A stretch of DNA of 64,000 nt. Origin: Nitrosospira sp. Nsp11 (GTDB lineage Bacteria > Pseudomonadota > Gammaproteobacteria > Burkholderiales > Nitrosomonadaceae). This document shows positions 1 through 10,073 of this stretch, piece by piece (the stretch's first letter is position 1; every line of letters starts with the position of its first letter). Position numbers and translations under genes: made by a program. Where the stretch lies: NCBI RefSeq assembly GCF_900142705.1, contig NZ_FRBV01000002.1, positions 124,001 through 188,000 on the forward strand. Direction: 5' to 3'. Below the pieces are notes generated by a model. The model made no database searches and had not been told where the DNA came from. It saw only the letters and a program-made list of their open reading frames with translations.

Positions 1-258
1 GGGTAATCCTGGAATTCGGCAGTAGTTCAGCAGATTCAGCAGAAATGATGGGCTGTTGTGAAATTACCTGTCGGCATATTAGCCGCAGGAAGCCATTCCG
101 ACCGGAATGGGTATCTGTCAGGCGCGGTGTAGGGTCGTTCCAAGAACTTGATGGAAGAGGCAGCCATCGCAGAGCATGAATGAATGGAGGAATCTCGGCG
201 TTATTTAATGCAACCGTTGCTCTCCTGTAAACTCTGCTAAAGCCCGAAAACTCATGCC

Positions 259-747
259 CTAGGCCAAGGAAGCAGGTGAACCGGCTAAGGGTATGCTGGA
301 TCTCAGAGCAGGGCGAATGGCAGGCATTGTGGCTTTGGTAATCCCGGCCATGAGGCTCTGCGTATACTGCTGAAGCAGATAACGTAGCGGACTGCCGAGC
401 TCGAATTCTCTTCGGAGATTAGTTGCTTTAAGCCGATAGCCAAAACCGCCGCGCTGCACCACTGCCCGGGTTGGGGTGATTTTTCGGCCCATAAGCATGG
501 AAATGCCGAATACACCTTCGTTGCCGATAACGGCAATTTTCACGGGGTCTTCATTATCGATGATCTTGAGCAGGGAAATAATACCGGTGGTGGGGAAATA
601 CACAAGGTCTAATTCGCCACCGTTTTCGTAGACCGCCCATCCTTGAGGCAGGGATACAAGCTCAAGGCAGGATTGCAGCCGCTCGTAATCCTTCTCGGGG
701 AGAGCGGCCAAAAAAAGATTTTGCTTAGGTGTGTGTAGATATGACAT
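259..747 (-). pseudogene. Crp/Fnr-type cyclic-nucleotide-binding regulator, truncated and frameshifted
   Basis: The first ~130 residues read as the cNMP-binding beta-roll of a Crp/Fnr regulator lacking the cAMP-binding signature, with motifs such as VYFPTTGIISLL and AVIGNEGVFGISMLMG. The family continues into a long helix and a helix-turn-helix domain for about 230 residues in all. Here the reading frame turns to unrelated residues after ~138 (MAGITKATMPAI...) and stops at 162. An alternative frame downstream gives a weak cysteine-containing stretch resembling the next family segment, then decays. I conclude that the DNA-binding domain has been lost by frameshift. A functional one-domain protein is possible but unlikely. 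Confidence 0.65.
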
Positions 748-1069
748 TACGTTCCTCTCTATTCGTCTGTCTCGACGAAAACAGTATATGGCCGGCTGAT
801 AAGTGCATCAGCGCACGGGGTCTTACGCGCAATTGAAGGATATATACAAACTAAACGATCGTATGTGCGGTGGCCGACAGACGGGTATTACGGAAAGGAA
901 TACAAAGGTCTAGCAGGATAATATGCGAGTAGCAATTTTGAGTTGGAATTGAGTGAGAATGTTGCACCGGCACCTTTTTTTTGCAATGTTCTCGTAAGAG
1001 ACAGATCAAAGCAGCGATCTGTAGAATAGATACAAATAGTATAACCTATCAACTTGCCTGGAGGATGTT
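748..1069. other. Intergenic region, no gene seen
   Basis: About 320 bases between the divergent Crp/Fnr remnant and the YqjD-like gene. I see no convincing reading frame. It must hold the promoter of the plus-strand gene, but I cannot place -35/-10 boxes with confidence. Confidence 0.5.
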
Positions 1070-1384
1070 ATGGCCAAAACCGCCAAAGAAACAAAAGAAA
1101 AACTCATTAAAGACTTTCGGTCCGTTATTGCCGATACTGAGGAATTAATGAAATTCGTAAGCAACGAAGGCGGCGGAAAGGCGCAGGCGTTGCGCGACAA
1201 GATCGACGACAATCTGAGGGGCGCCAAGGAATATCTGCAAAATATTGAAGGCGCTGTAGTCGACAAATCCAAGGTTGCGGCACGGGTAACCGATGACTAT
1301 GTACATGAAAATGCCTGGCGGACTATCGGACTGGCGGTTGGGGTTGGTGTTCTCATCGGGCTCTTGATGAGAGACCGGGAATAA
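1070..1384 (+). CDS. DUF883 / ElaB-YqjD family inner-membrane protein
   Basis: A 104-residue protein with the layout of the ElaB/YqjD/DUF883 family: a charged amphipathic helical N-terminal two thirds (residues 1-80) and one C-terminal hydrophobic segment (about 85-100, IGLAVGVGVLIGLLM) followed by a short basic/acidic tail. E. coli members are tail-anchored inner-membrane proteins that bind ribosomes in stationary phase; whether this copy does so is inference. A clear ribosome-binding site (GGAGG, 1061-1065) precedes the ATG. It stands alone, with the next gene on the same strand 130 bases away. Function is assigned at family level only. Confidence 0.85.
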   Translation: MAKTAKETKEKLIKDFRSVIADTEELMKFVSNEGGGKAQALRDKIDDNLRGAKEYLQNIEGAVVDKSKVAARVTDDYVHENAWRTIGLAVGVGVLIGLLMRDRE

Positions 1385-1521
1385 TCCTCCTTCGTGAAGC
1401 CGAATGCTCATGAGGAAGAGCGGATGGTCAAGCCGGAAGCGCAAAGAGAGTTTTGATATTCCGAGTCAGCAGTAGCCTTGACTATCCAGTTGTCTGGCAC
1501 CATAGAATGGGAGAACTGATC

Positions 1522-2580
1522 ATGAAAATACGGGTGGCTCTTGCCACATTTTCTGTCTTGCTTTTTACGGGAGGTAGCGCTTGGGCAGCCACCTTCAGTA
1601 GCTTATATACGTTTGGAGACAGTCTTTCGGATATTGGAGACAGCCCCTCTGCTGCTACGAGCATTTATAAACTCCTCGGTGGCAATTGCGACCCTTCTCA
1701 TCCCTGCGGTCCTTATTTTCATGGCCGCTTATCGAATGGACCCGTTGCTACGGAATATCTGGCAGGCTCACTTTTTCCCGGCGGAGTGAACAATACCAAT
1801 TTCCGCAGCTACTCCGTCGGTGGCGCTACATCGGGTGTGGGAAACATCGGGGACGGAGGCAGTGCAACCAAAGAGGGAGGCTTTGACGTACTGGGCGTAG
1901 GGTTAAAGCCGTTGCCGGGCATGCAGCGGGAGTTGGAACGTTACTTGGGTGATTCGGGAGGCGTAGCCGACCCCAACGCTTTGTATGTCGTATGGGGCGG
2001 CGGGGGTGACTATCTGACACACAATTCTCCCGTTGCCGCAGCGCAAAATATCGGCTCATATGTGGGCACGCTGGCGGCGGCAGGGGCAAGGAATTTTCTT
2101 GTCCCGAATAGTGGGGATCTGGGACACACCCCCGAGGCCAGAACCCATGACGATGTAACGCAGGCTCATGCTTACTCGATTGTTTTCAATAATGAGCTGG
2201 CAACTCAACTGGGGGACGTGCATTCAGCTTTTCCCGCGGCGGATATTCATCAATTCGATACTTATTCTTTTCTGAATAATATCATTCAGGATCCGGCGGC
2301 TTTCGGATTTACCAATGTAACGAATGCGTGCGTCTCCTTGCTTATTCTTTCCTGTGATAATCCTGAGACGCATCTTTATTGGGATAGCGTTCATCCTACA
2401 ACCTTAGCTCATTCCCTTCTGGGGGCGGCGTTCGCCACCACGGTAACCAGCGCGGTGCCAGAGCCTGAAATTTTCTCAATGTTGGTTGCGGGGCTATTCT
2501 TGCTGGGTATCGGCGGGTACAGGCGGTCGGGCCGAGTTGAGCCGGCCAGCGGGGTTTTCCATCGGGAATCTGCCGCCTGA
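1522..2580 (+). CDS. Secreted GDSL-family lipase/esterase with PEP-CTERM anchor
   Basis: SGNH/GDSL hydrolase. A signal peptide (residues ~1-23, ending SAWAA) is followed at once by block I, FGDSLSD, with nucleophile Ser34. Block V, DSVHPT, near residue 292 supplies the catalytic Asp and His. The C-terminus carries a PEP-CTERM sorting signal: VPEPE, a hydrophobic helix and a basic tail GGYRRSGR. It is therefore predicted to be processed by an exosortase system. The likely substrate is an ester, lipid or acylated polysaccharide; it cannot be named. I chose the start at 1522 because GGGAGAA lies six bases upstream; an in-frame start at 1453 would bury the signal peptide. Length 352 residues. Confidence 0.85.
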   Translation: MKIRVALATFSVLLFTGGSAWAATFSSLYTFGDSLSDIGDSPSAATSIYKLLGGNCDPSHPCGPYFHGRLSNGPVATEYLAGSLFPGGVNNTNFRSYSVGGATSGVGNIGDGGSATKEGGFDVLGVGLKPLPGMQRELERYLGDSGGVADPNALYVVWGGGGDYLTHNSPVAAAQNIGSYVGTLAAAGARNFLVPNSGDLGHTPEARTHDDVTQAHAYSIVFNNELATQLGDVHSAFPAADIHQFDTYSFLNNIIQDPAAFGFTNVTNACVSLLILSCDNPETHLYWDSVHPTTLAHSLLGAAFATTVTSAVPEPEIFSMLVAGLFLLGIGGYRRSGRVEPASGVFHRESAA

Positions 2581-2638
2581 ACAGCGTAACTAGACCGAGC
2601 CATTCGAAACGGCTGCGACGAGGCGAGGGTGGTCTCAT

Positions 2639-2956
2639 ATGCTGGTAACATTCAAGAGCGATGCGTATGCGGATATAATGATGTTTGGAGATGCAGCGCA
2701 TCGCCTATTGAAAATGATGGGGCATAGCGGAACGGTGCCCAGTGCGATATTGGCCGATGATGTTCCGGCCGCGCTCGATCGCTTGAAGCGTGCTATTGAA
2801 GAGGGAAAATCGGGATCGCAGGAACCGGGCACGGAGTCGGGAGACACGGAACCGGATGACCAAATTATAAGCCTGACTTATCGAGCGATACCTCTGATTG
2901 AATTACTCACCGCAGCCGCAAAAAAGCACTGTGATGTAATGTGGGATAAAGTTTAA
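2639..2956 (+). CDS. DUF1840 domain protein
   Basis: A 105-residue soluble protein of the DUF1840 family, recognised by its N-terminus (MLVTFKSDAYADIMMFGDAA) and by the central acidic linker before a conserved C-terminal helix ending near LLTAAAKK. The family is widespread in beta- and gammaproteobacteria and has no established function. The first half resembles a small alpha/beta fold; residues ~55-80 are rich in Glu, Gly and Asp and probably disordered. It follows the GDSL esterase by 58 bases on the same strand, but I see no functional link. Confidence 0.8.
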   Translation: MLVTFKSDAYADIMMFGDAAHRLLKMMGHSGTVPSAILADDVPAALDRLKRAIEEGKSGSQEPGTESGDTEPDDQIISLTYRAIPLIELLTAAAKKHCDVMWDKV

Positions 2957-3123
2957 GCTTTTGGCTTACGGTCCTCTTACGGACCAGTCACATGGGCTGG
3001 TTTCTCAAGATACAAATCGCCGGTGTCGATACTTTTCTTCCCTTGAGTAGGCATTCCAACCGGCCCCAGTTATCGTTTTTTTCGATACTGAAGCGGATGC
3101 AGCGCATTATCAATATCTTCCGG

Positions 3124-5214
3124 CTATGGTAAATTTTGCTCGTCGGTTGGTCTTCTTCTGACTAGATTGCTGATAGCCGTGATCAATTCAACCGGGTCGA
3201 CAGGCTTGGGAAGATGATTCTCATAGCCCGCACTCATTGCCCTCGCTCTATCATCCGCTCGAGCGAACGCTGTAAGCGCAATGGCGGGGGTATTGCCGCC
3301 CTCTTTCTCAGGAAGATCTCTCACCTCGGCAATAAATTGATACCCGTTTTTTTCTGGCATGCTGATGTCGCTGATAATCACGTCCGGTCGCTCGATCTTT
3401 AGAAGTTTCAGGCCTTCAGCAGCACTGGCGGCACTGATCACATTGGCCTTGCATTGAGTCAACATTCGCTTGATGAGTTCACATGCGTCGAATTCGTCAT
3501 CGACTACCAGCACTTTCAGCCCTGTTAGCGGGGGATTTTTTTCATCGAAGTACTCTCGTAGCGTGGGTGCCGGTTCATTTTTCACATTATCCGCAACAGA
3601 GAGCGGCAAATGCACGACAAACGACGACCCTTGTGCGGCCCCTGCGCTTTCTGCCCGAACTGCACCGCCGTGAAGTTCCACTAATTGTTTGACAATGGCC
3701 AAGCCCAGGCCAAGGCCGCCGTACTGTCGAGTAAGCGAAGCATCGCCCTGCCTGAAGCGATCGAAAACATAAGGCATGAATTCCGGCGCGATGCCTAGAC
3801 CCGAGTCGTTGATCCTGATCTCAAGAAAGGAACTTGACTGTTCAACGACAACCTCTATCTTTCCTCCTTTTGGCGTGAATTTCAGCGAATTGGAAAGCAA
3901 ATTCCAAAAGATCTGCTGGAGACGATTAGGGTCTCCTATGATCGGGCTGATGCGCGGAGCGATTTTTTTTTGCAGAGCCACTCCTTTAGCTTGCGCCGTT
4001 GGCTTGACCGACTCAATTGCTGCCTCAATCAAACTGACAACGTCCAGTTGCTGCATATCGAGCCTTACTTTTCCGGAAATTATGCTGCTCATTTCGAGAA
4101 GATCTTCTATAAGCTTATTCTGAGCGCGAGCATTTCGTTCGATCGTTTCAAGGCCCCGATGAATATCCTCGTTCTTCATATTCCCGCTCAGGATAAGTTG
4201 CGACCAGCCCAGGATCGCGTTAAGCGGGGTCCGCAATTCGTGGGAAAGGGTTGCCAGAAACTCATCCTTGAGCTGGCTGGCCCGCTCAGCTTCATTTCTG
4301 GCAACGCGTTCATTCTCGAGAAGCCGTTGTTTTTCTGCGTCCGCCAACGCTAATGCTTCAGCCAGTTTCGCGACTTCATGACTTGTGGCTTTGCCATAAC
4401 GGCTAGGACGAATACCTCGGGTGACACCGGCCACCTGACGACCGAGTTCCGCCAGAGGTTGCAGTATGCCGAGCCGGGTGTAAAAAACGATTCCCGTCGT
4501 AGCAAGGAGAGCGATGAAGATGAGCGTCATTTCAAACATGATCTGGCGCTCGAGCCTGGCAAATCCGAGGTTCGTTTGGGTTTGCATACGTCCGCTGAAT
4601 AAATCTATGAACTGCTGAATCGGCTGCGCAACCGCTGCTTTTCCGGCAATAAAACGTTCGCTGTACAGCAACCGAATGGCAAATTCCCGGTCTGGCTTAC
4701 GGCGTTTCGTGAAATTACCCTTGCCGTCATCATATAAGCCCTCAAGGGCAGCAAATGCCTGCTTTTCCAGAATGACCAGCTTTTCGGAATGCTCCAGCGC
4801 TTCCTCCAGCAAGGCATATTCCTCATTATTGAAGCCTACCCTGCGAAACATTTCCAGCAAGGGAACGGCCTCGCCTTGTTCGACTGCGGGAGCCCGATGC
4901 GCCGCCACAAGATGCCAATAGGTGCTTGAATAATTAAGCGGGCGCGGACGTATTCCGTTGCGGATATCCCATATCTCCATGAAGTAGCGCTTAAAAGCCG
5001 GGTCCCCGGTAACCACGTAAGTCCGCGCCATCGTGGTAAGGTCGTCAGAGCTCTGGAGAAGCTCATGGGCAAGCAGAAGCGCCTGAAATTGGTGGCGCTC
5101 GCTCTTGTTGAGTTCTTCGCGGATGCTCAGCGAATGGAATACGAGCGCGCCAATACCCGTCAGTAGCAGCACAAGGGCAATGTTGGAAAAACTGGTAAAG
5201 TTTCGGATATTCAC
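3124..5214 (-). CDS. Hybrid sensor histidine kinase / response regulator
   Basis: A 696-residue inner-membrane hybrid kinase. A TM helix at residues ~10-30 and another at ~228-246 flank a periplasmic helical sensor domain (CHASE3-like in look, with [11 protein letters not shown]). A HAMP-like linker (~250-300) leads to a HisKA dimerisation domain with phospho-acceptor His325 in [10 protein letters not shown]. The HATPase domain has N-box [10 protein letters not shown]1 NDSGLGI and G2 [11 protein letters not shown]-terminal receiver domain has phospho-acceptor Asp616 in ISDISMP and acidic pair VDD at 571-573. No partner regulator is adjacent, so output is likely through an unlinked protein or the attached receiver. 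The signal is unknown. It is divergent from the sulfate-binding protein gene. Confidence 0.93.
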   Translation of the reverse strand: MNIRNFTSFSNIALVLLLTGIGALVFHSLSIREELNKSERHQFQALLLAHELLQSSDDLTTMARTYVVTGDPAFKRYFMEIWDIRNGIRPRPLNYSSTYWHLVAAHRAPAVEQGEAVPLLEMFRRVGFNNEEYALLEEALEHSEKLVILEKQAFAALEGLYDDGKGNFTKRRKPDREFAIRLLYSERFIAGKAAVAQPIQQFIDLFSGRMQTQTNLGFARLERQIMFEMTLIFIALLATTGIVFYTRLGILQPLAELGRQVAGVTRGIRPSRYGKATSHEVAKLAEALALADAEKQRLLENERVARNEAERASQLKDEFLATLSHELRTPLNAILGWSQLILSGNMKNEDIHRGLETIERNARAQNKLIEDLLEMSSIISGKVRLDMQQLDVVSLIEAAIESVKPTAQAKGVALQKKIAPRISPIIGDPNRLQQIFWNLLSNSLKFTPKGGKIEVVVEQSSSFLEIRINDSGLGIAPEFMPYVFDRFRQGDASLTRQYGGLGLGLAIVKQLVELHGGAVRAESAGAAQGSSFVVHLPLSVADNVKNEPAPTLREYFDEKNPPLTGLKVLVVDDEFDACELIKRMLTQCKANVISAASAAEGLKLLKIERPDVIISDISMPEKNGYQFIAEVRDLPEKEGGNTPAIALTAFARADDRARAMSAGYENHLPKPVDPVELITAISNLVRRRPTDEQNLP

Positions 5215-5460
5215 GGGGAGTCTTCTGTCGTTCTCATCAATATCTACGGTTAAATTTTATACGTCGTGATCCCCAACCTGCCATTTGTTTAAAAGGTATA
5301 CGGAAATAAGAGTTTATCGTTTCCTGGCTTGCATCCGCCACTATTTCATTCCCCGATCAAAATCTTCAAGCTACTCAATTTCTTCATTTTTATGCAACGC
5401 GACTGAAATAAACGAATGTTAAATTCTCTCCTGTGTTTATTACACTAGAGGAAATAAAAG

Positions 5461-6492
5461 ATGTATTCATATCGCGCCCGTTTTATTTTTGCCGTTTTCG
5501 CAATCCTGCTCAGTTTGGGCGTAGCAATCGCTGCGCTGCATGATTTCTCCGAGATTAACACTGCTGACTCTACACAAAAAATGTACGAGGATTTCAACAA
5601 GGCTTTCTTCAACCACTGGAGAGCACGAACTGGTGTCGAAGTTACGGTTAAACAAGCCCGGAGCAAATCGGGAGTACCGATACGCGCTGTCGTGGACGGG
5701 CTTGATGTTGTATCACTAGCATTGTCCTATGATCCGGTGGCGCTGCAAAAAAGCAGCAAATTCATGTTGCCCCATTGGGTGAAGCCCGTACCGCAAAATA
5801 CACCCTTTACTTCTACTATCGTATTTCTTGTACGAAAGGGTAATCCGAAGGGATTAAGAGATTGGGGCGACCTCACGCGATCGACGGTCGAGGTAATCAC
5901 ATCCGATCCAAAAAATTCCAGCAGTGCTCGCTGGAATTACCTGGCGGCGTGGGGCTATGCGTTCAGGCAGTCGGGCGGAAGCAATACGGCAGCGCTCGAG
6001 TTTGTAAGGAAGTTGTTTGCTAACGTCAAGGTGATGGATTCGGGAACGCGAGGTTCAGTCAATACTTTCGCCGAGCGCGGCGTTGGTGATGTGCTGCTGG
6101 CCTGGGAGAACGAAGCTCATCTGCTTGCCAAAGAAGGAAATGGAGATAAATTTGAGGTCGTTACGCCATCTCTCTCCATCCTGGCTGAACCTACGGTCAG
6201 CGTGATCAATGATGTGCCCGATCAGGCCGGGGCGCACGAGATGACCAAGGCTTACATTGATTACCTCTATTCAACGAAAGCCCAGGATATCGCAGCAAAA
6301 CACTGCTATCGTCCACGTGATGAGAAGGTGATCGCCAAGTATGCGATGCAATTCCCGCAAATAGAGCTTTTCACTGTCGACGAAGTCTTTGGCGGTTGGA
6401 AGGAAGCCCAGAATGTCCATTTCTCCAATGGCGGAGCATTCGATCAGATGCAAGGATCCAGGGCTGATCCTGTCACCGGTGAGGCTGGATAA
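5461..6492 (+). CDS. sbp: Periplasmic sulfate-binding protein (ABC transporter substrate-binding)
   Basis: Type-II periplasmic binding protein of the Sbp/CysP family, 343 residues with an N-terminal signal peptide or anchor (1-25). Typical family stretches are DGLDVVSLALSYD, FLVRKGNPKG, DPKNSSSARWNYLAAWGYA and LAWENEAHLL; the serine cluster in SSSAR is the usual oxyanion-binding loop. The family delivers sulfate or thiosulfate to CysTWA. No permease or ATPase gene is next to it, so it is an orphan that must use a transporter encoded elsewhere or serve another purpose. A run of four ACAACC repeats lies 16 bases after the stop codon. Confidence 0.92.
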   Translation: MYSYRARFIFAVFAILLSLGVAIAALHDFSEINTADSTQKMYEDFNKAFFNHWRARTGVEVTVKQARSKSGVPIRAVVDGLDVVSLALSYDPVALQKSSKFMLPHWVKPVPQNTPFTSTIVFLVRKGNPKGLRDWGDLTRSTVEVITSDPKNSSSARWNYLAAWGYAFRQSGGSNTAALEFVRKLFANVKVMDSGTRGSVNTFAERGVGDVLLAWENEAHLLAKEGNGDKFEVVTPSLSILAEPTVSVINDVPDQAGAHEMTKAYIDYLYSTKAQDIAAKHCYRPRDEKVIAKYAMQFPQIELFTVDEVFGGWKEAQNVHFSNGGAFDQMQGSRADPVTGEAG

Positions 6493-6953
6493 CGGAAAGC
6501 TGGTGAATACAACCACAACCACAACCACAACCGCGCGACCTTATCAAGAGGCGGTTAGCCTGGCCGGGAAATTAGGCCTATGACTCAACCCTAGCCATAA
6601 TGGGCATTGGCGGATATCCTAGAGCCCTGCCAAAGTTCTCCCGAGTCCTATTCAATTCATTCCGAGCTCCGGTGCGCATTCAGGCGAGAACCTTCGTGCG
6701 CAGGTTGCCTTGTCGCTTCATCATCATTCCGTCTGTCATTTCAGTTTTCAAGCCGGGCAAATCGTAGTTGCTCAAATTCAGCAGGAAAAAGATTTCCAAT
6801 TTATGTGCGGCAGCGCACTGAGCTATTGTCGGTGAAGCGTGATGATAGCAACCGAAGGCAGCCAATGTGAAGCATGTGGAGCAAAGTATGCATCACCTTT
6901 AGCTGCGAGCCATTGGCAACCTTTTATTGAAATCTACTCTGGAGAAAAACAGC
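6493..6953. other. Intergenic region with a short hexamer repeat
   Basis: About 460 bases before the BON-domain gene. Open frames here have no recognisable domain and look like chance. The only structure seen is four perfect tandem copies of ACAACC at 6509-6532. Confidence 0.5.
6509..6532 (+). repeat. Tandem hexamer repeat, four copies of ACAACC
   Basis: Four perfect head-to-tail copies of ACAACC just downstream of the sulfate-binding protein stop codon. Such a tract is prone to slippage. No role is apparent. Confidence 0.9.
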
Positions 6954-7556
6954 ATGAATATTCAAAATAAATTAGTAGTTCTGACCATAACGCTCATCGG
7001 TGCATTATCCATTGCTGGCTGCGGCAAAACAGAGGACAAAGGGCCCAAGCCAGCGACAGCACCCGAGTCGACGGCAGCGCCCGAGGCTAAAACCACGGTG
7101 GGGACAGACATTGACGACGGCACCATAACGACAAAAGTGAAATCCGCGCTCCTCGCCGATGCGGATGTCAAGGGTTTCGATATCAAAGTTGAGACCCGCA
7201 AGGGTGAGGTTCAGCTTAGCGGCTTTGTAGACAATCAGAGCCAGATCGACCGCGCGATAACCATTACGCGGGGGGTCGAGGGTGTCAAAAACGTGGACAA
7301 TAAGATGAGCCTGAAGATGACCGACACAACCGTGGGCGAAAAAATAGATGATGGAATCATCACTACCAAGGTCAAAGCCGAGTTAATCGCTGAGCCCGGG
7401 CTTAACAGCACGGACATTTCTACAGTGACACGCGACGGCGTAGTTCAGCTTAGCGGTTTTGTGGACAACCAGGCTCAAATTGATCGGGCTGGCGAGATCG
7501 CGCGGGGAGTCGAAGGAGTGAAGAGCGTCGTCAATGAGCTGAGCATCAAGAAATAA
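6954..7556 (+). CDS. Lipoprotein with two BON domains
   Basis: A 200-residue secreted lipoprotein. The signal peptide ends in lipobox SIAGC (lipidated Cys near residue 22). A Pro/Ala/Thr-rich linker follows, then two tandem BON domains (about 50-120 and 125-200). The two share long identical stretches, for example VQLSGFVDNQ and RGVEGVK, so they arose by internal duplication. BON domains bind phospholipid or surface components; OsmY and DolP are known relatives that respond to envelope stress. The start at 6954 follows GGAGAAAAAC; an upstream in-frame ATG at 6927 would lengthen the N-terminus and weaken the signal peptide. It heads a run of three small stress-type genes. Confidence 0.9.
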   Translation: MNIQNKLVVLTITLIGALSIAGCGKTEDKGPKPATAPESTAAPEAKTTVGTDIDDGTITTKVKSALLADADVKGFDIKVETRKGEVQLSGFVDNQSQIDRAITITRGVEGVKNVDNKMSLKMTDTTVGEKIDDGIITTKVKAELIAEPGLNSTDISTVTRDGVVQLSGFVDNQAQIDRAGEIARGVEGVKSVVNELSIKK

Positions 7557-7605
7557 AGCAAGTACCTGTATTCTTTATCGACGTTGGCACATAAGGAGCA
7601 TTAAT

Positions 7606-7818
7606 ATGAACTGGGATCAGGTTGAGGGAAATTGGAAGCAATTCAAGGGTAAGGTCAAAGAACAATGGGGCAAGCTTACCGATGACCATCTTGACAGAAT
7701 CGCCGGCCGCCGTGACCAGCTTGCGGGCAGGATCCAGGAATCCTATGGAATTACCAAGGAAGAAGCGGAGAAGCAAATCTCCGAATGGGAAAAGAATCAG
7801 AAGGATAGTACCTACTAA
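7606..7818 (+). CDS. CsbD-family stress protein
   Basis: A 70-residue CsbD-like protein. It opens MNWDQVEGNWKQFKG, the family signature, and continues with KEQWGKLTDDHLDRIAGRR. The fold is a small helical bundle, highly charged and probably cytosolic. In Bacillus CsbD is part of the general stress response; proteobacterial relatives are often induced by stress, but the biochemical role is unknown. It lies 49 bases after the BON lipoprotein with its own ribosome-binding site (AAGGAG, 7591-7596) and may be co-transcribed with it. Confidence 0.92.
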   Translation: MNWDQVEGNWKQFKGKVKEQWGKLTDDHLDRIAGRRDQLAGRIQESYGITKEEAEKQISEWEKNQKDSTY

Positions 7819-8037
7819 AGCAGGGAGGGCGGGGTGTCACGTCACGAACAGGCATCCCGCATCGTTGTCAGCATTGAGCGGTTGACGAATCAAGGAAAGC
7901 AAAAGCCGCGCTCAAGCCACTGCAAAAGCCGATGCCAAGAAAGGGAATAAGCGTCACCCGGTCCGTGTGTCTAACCAGGGAAATAACGGTGGCATAACCA
8001 GGCCGGTGATAAATTCATTAAAAAGGAAGAAATTATC

Positions 8038-8187
8038 ATGCTCTATACAATCGCAGTTGTTCTGATTATCTTGTGGCTGCTGGGATTGGTTAGCTCGTAT
8101 ACGATGGGTGGATTCATCCATATTCTCTTGGTAATCGCCATCGTAGTTATCCTCCTTAGGATTATTAACGGGCGCAAGCCGCTTTAA
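8038..8187 (+). CDS. Small two-helix membrane protein (Lmo0937 / DUF5670-like)
   Basis: A 49-residue gene with start ATG at 8038, stop TAA at 8185-8187 and ribosome-binding site AAAAGGAAG upstream. The protein starts MLYTIAVVLIILWLLGL, turns at SSYTMGGF, forms a second hydrophobic helix (IHILLVIAIVVILLRII) and ends NGRKPL. This is the pattern of the lmo0937-family membrane peptides, which often sit beside CsbD or BON genes in proteobacteria. Function is unknown. The preceding 220 bases after csbD show no other gene. Confidence 0.8.
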   Translation: MLYTIAVVLIILWLLGLVSSYTMGGFIHILLVIAIVVILLRIINGRKPL

Positions 8188-8315
8188 TTACGCTATACAC
8201 CATGGGCCGGTACTTTAGTAAGGAGACTGGTATGCCGGCGGTGAGCGGTGATGAGCCCGGACGTGCGACCAGAGCCTCATGCCATAGCGAAAAGATACTA
8301 GGTTCCTTTAAAGGC

Positions 8316-9878
8316 TCACTCCCACTCGATCGTCGCGGGTGGTTTGCCCGAGATGTCGTAGACCACGCGGTTGATCCCGTGTACTTCGTTGACGATACGA
8401 TTGGATATCCTGGCTAGCAGGGTGTATGGAAGTTCCGCCCAGTGTGCGGTCATAAAATCTTCGGTTTGAACTGCTCTCAGCGCCACTACGTATTCATAAG
8501 TGCGCCCGTCGCCCATAACCCCTACGGATTTTACCGGCAGAAACACGGCAAACGCCTGAGAGGTTTTCTCATACCAGCCGGAAATACGTAATTCTTCAAT
8601 AAAGATCGCATCGGCACGGCGCAATAATTCAGCGTATTCTCGCTTTACCTCGCCGAGTATGCGAACTCCGAGTCCCGGCCCGGGAAAGGGATGGCGAAAG
8701 ACCATGTCGTGCGGAAGTCCCAGCGCCACTCCAAGTTCGCGTACTTCGTCCTTGAATAATTCTCGCAAGGGTTCCAGAAGTTTTAAATGCAGCGTATCGG
8801 GCAGGCCGCCCACATTGTGATGCGATTTGATGGTCTGCGCTTTTTTCGTTTTTCCGCCTGCGGATTCGATTACGTCCGGGTAGATCGTACCTTGAGCGAG
8901 CCAATGCGCGTTGGGAATTTTCGCGGCTTCGCGCTGAAACACTTCGACGAATTCCCGACCAATGACGCGGCGCTTGGTTTCAGGATCGCCGACGCCTTGC
9001 AGGGACCTAAGAAATTCTCCGCTGGCGTCTATGTGGATGACTTTTACGCCAAGATTTCTGCTGAAGGTATCCATTACCTGTTCGGCTTCGTTCATCCGCA
9101 GCAGGCCGTTATCCACGAATACACAGGTAAGCTGTTTGCCAATGGCGCGATGAATGAGTGCTGCGGCTACCGATGAATCGACGCCACCGGACAGGCCCAG
9201 GATAACCTCGTCCGCTCCTACCTTGGAACGGATTCTGCCGATCGCTTCTTCTATGTAGTCCGGCATGTTCCAGTCATGCCCGGCCCCGCAAATTTCGTGC
9301 ACGAACCGCGCGATAATGGCCCCGCCCTGCGGGGTGTGAGTAACTTCCGGATGGAATTGTATGCCATAGAATTTTCGCGCCTCATCCGCTATGGCGGCCA
9401 GCGGCGTGGAGGCATTGCTGGCCATGGCTTCAAAGCCGGGAGGAAGCGTGGTGACAGCATCACCATGGCTCATCCACACGTCGAGAGTCTGTTTGCCTGC
9501 GGTATCGGTACGGTCGTAAATGTCTCGCAGCAGAGCAATTCCGTTTTTCGCCTGTACTTCAGCGTAACCGAATTCGCGCACCCTGGAATTTTCAACCGCG
9601 CCGCCTAGTTGCGCGGCCATGGTCTGCATGCCGTAACAAATTCCCAGCACCGGGACACCCAGTTCAAAAACGATCTGCGGAGCCCGTGGCGTTTCAAACC
9701 CTGCTACAGAAGCCGGACCGCCCGAAAGAATAATACCTTTCGGCGCAAAATCCCTGATGAATTCAGAACTTACGTCGTATGCATGGATTTCGCAATAGAC
9801 GTTGCTTTCCCGGACTCGGCGAGCAATCAGCTGGGTATATTGGGAACCGAAATCAAGAATGAGTATTTTTTGATGCAT
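8316..9878 (-). CDS. guaA: GMP synthase (glutamine-hydrolysing)
   Basis: Converts XMP, ATP and glutamine to GMP, the last step of guanine nucleotide synthesis; cytosolic. At 520 residues it has the usual bacterial length. The N-terminal class I glutamine amidotransferase domain has nucleophile Cys81 in GICYGMQ and the His-Glu pair in QFHPEVTH. The ATP pyrophosphatase domain has the P-loop [10 protein letters not shown]. The C-terminal dimerisation domain ends in the typical PPATIEWE. It lies 195 bases downstream of guaB on the same strand, so a guaBA transcription unit is likely. Confidence 0.98.
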   Translation of the reverse strand: MHQKILILDFGSQYTQLIARRVRESNVYCEIHAYDVSSEFIRDFAPKGIILSGGPASVAGFETPRAPQIVFELGVPVLGICYGMQTMAAQLGGAVENSRVREFGYAEVQAKNGIALLRDIYDRTDTAGKQTLDVWMSHGDAVTTLPPGFEAMASNASTPLAAIADEARKFYGIQFHPEVTHTPQGGAIIARFVHEICGAGHDWNMPDYIEEAIGRIRSKVGADEVILGLSGGVDSSVAAALIHRAIGKQLTCVFVDNGLLRMNEAEQVMDTFSRNLGVKVIHIDASGEFLRSLQGVGDPETKRRVIGREFVEVFQREAAKIPNAHWLAQGTIYPDVIESAGGKTKKAQTIKSHHNVGGLPDTLHLKLLEPLRELFKDEVRELGVALGLPHDMVFRHPFPGPGLGVRILGEVKREYAELLRRADAIFIEELRISGWYEKTSQAFAVFLPVKSVGVMGDGRTYEYVVALRAVQTEDFMTAHWAELPYTLLARISNRIVNEVHGINRVVYDISGKPPATIEWE

Positions 9879-10073
9879 GGCCTGATAGGGTGTGCCGGAT
9901 ATCCGGCAGCTTCAAGTAGAGCGTGAATGCAAAGTTAAAAATGACGTGATAGGAAGCGCGCAGGGTGCGAAATCGCATACGCTTATCCACTCGCAAGGAA
10001 AGACAGCCGGCGTGAGCACAATTTGACCAATCAAGCAGCGGTATTTTGAAACTTACTTCGCTACATTAGCAGC

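Noticed and set aside
6607-6870. 87-residue plus-strand open frame
   Set aside because: No ribosome-binding site, no recognisable domain, unusual Cys/Ser composition; overlapping antisense frame is equally long.
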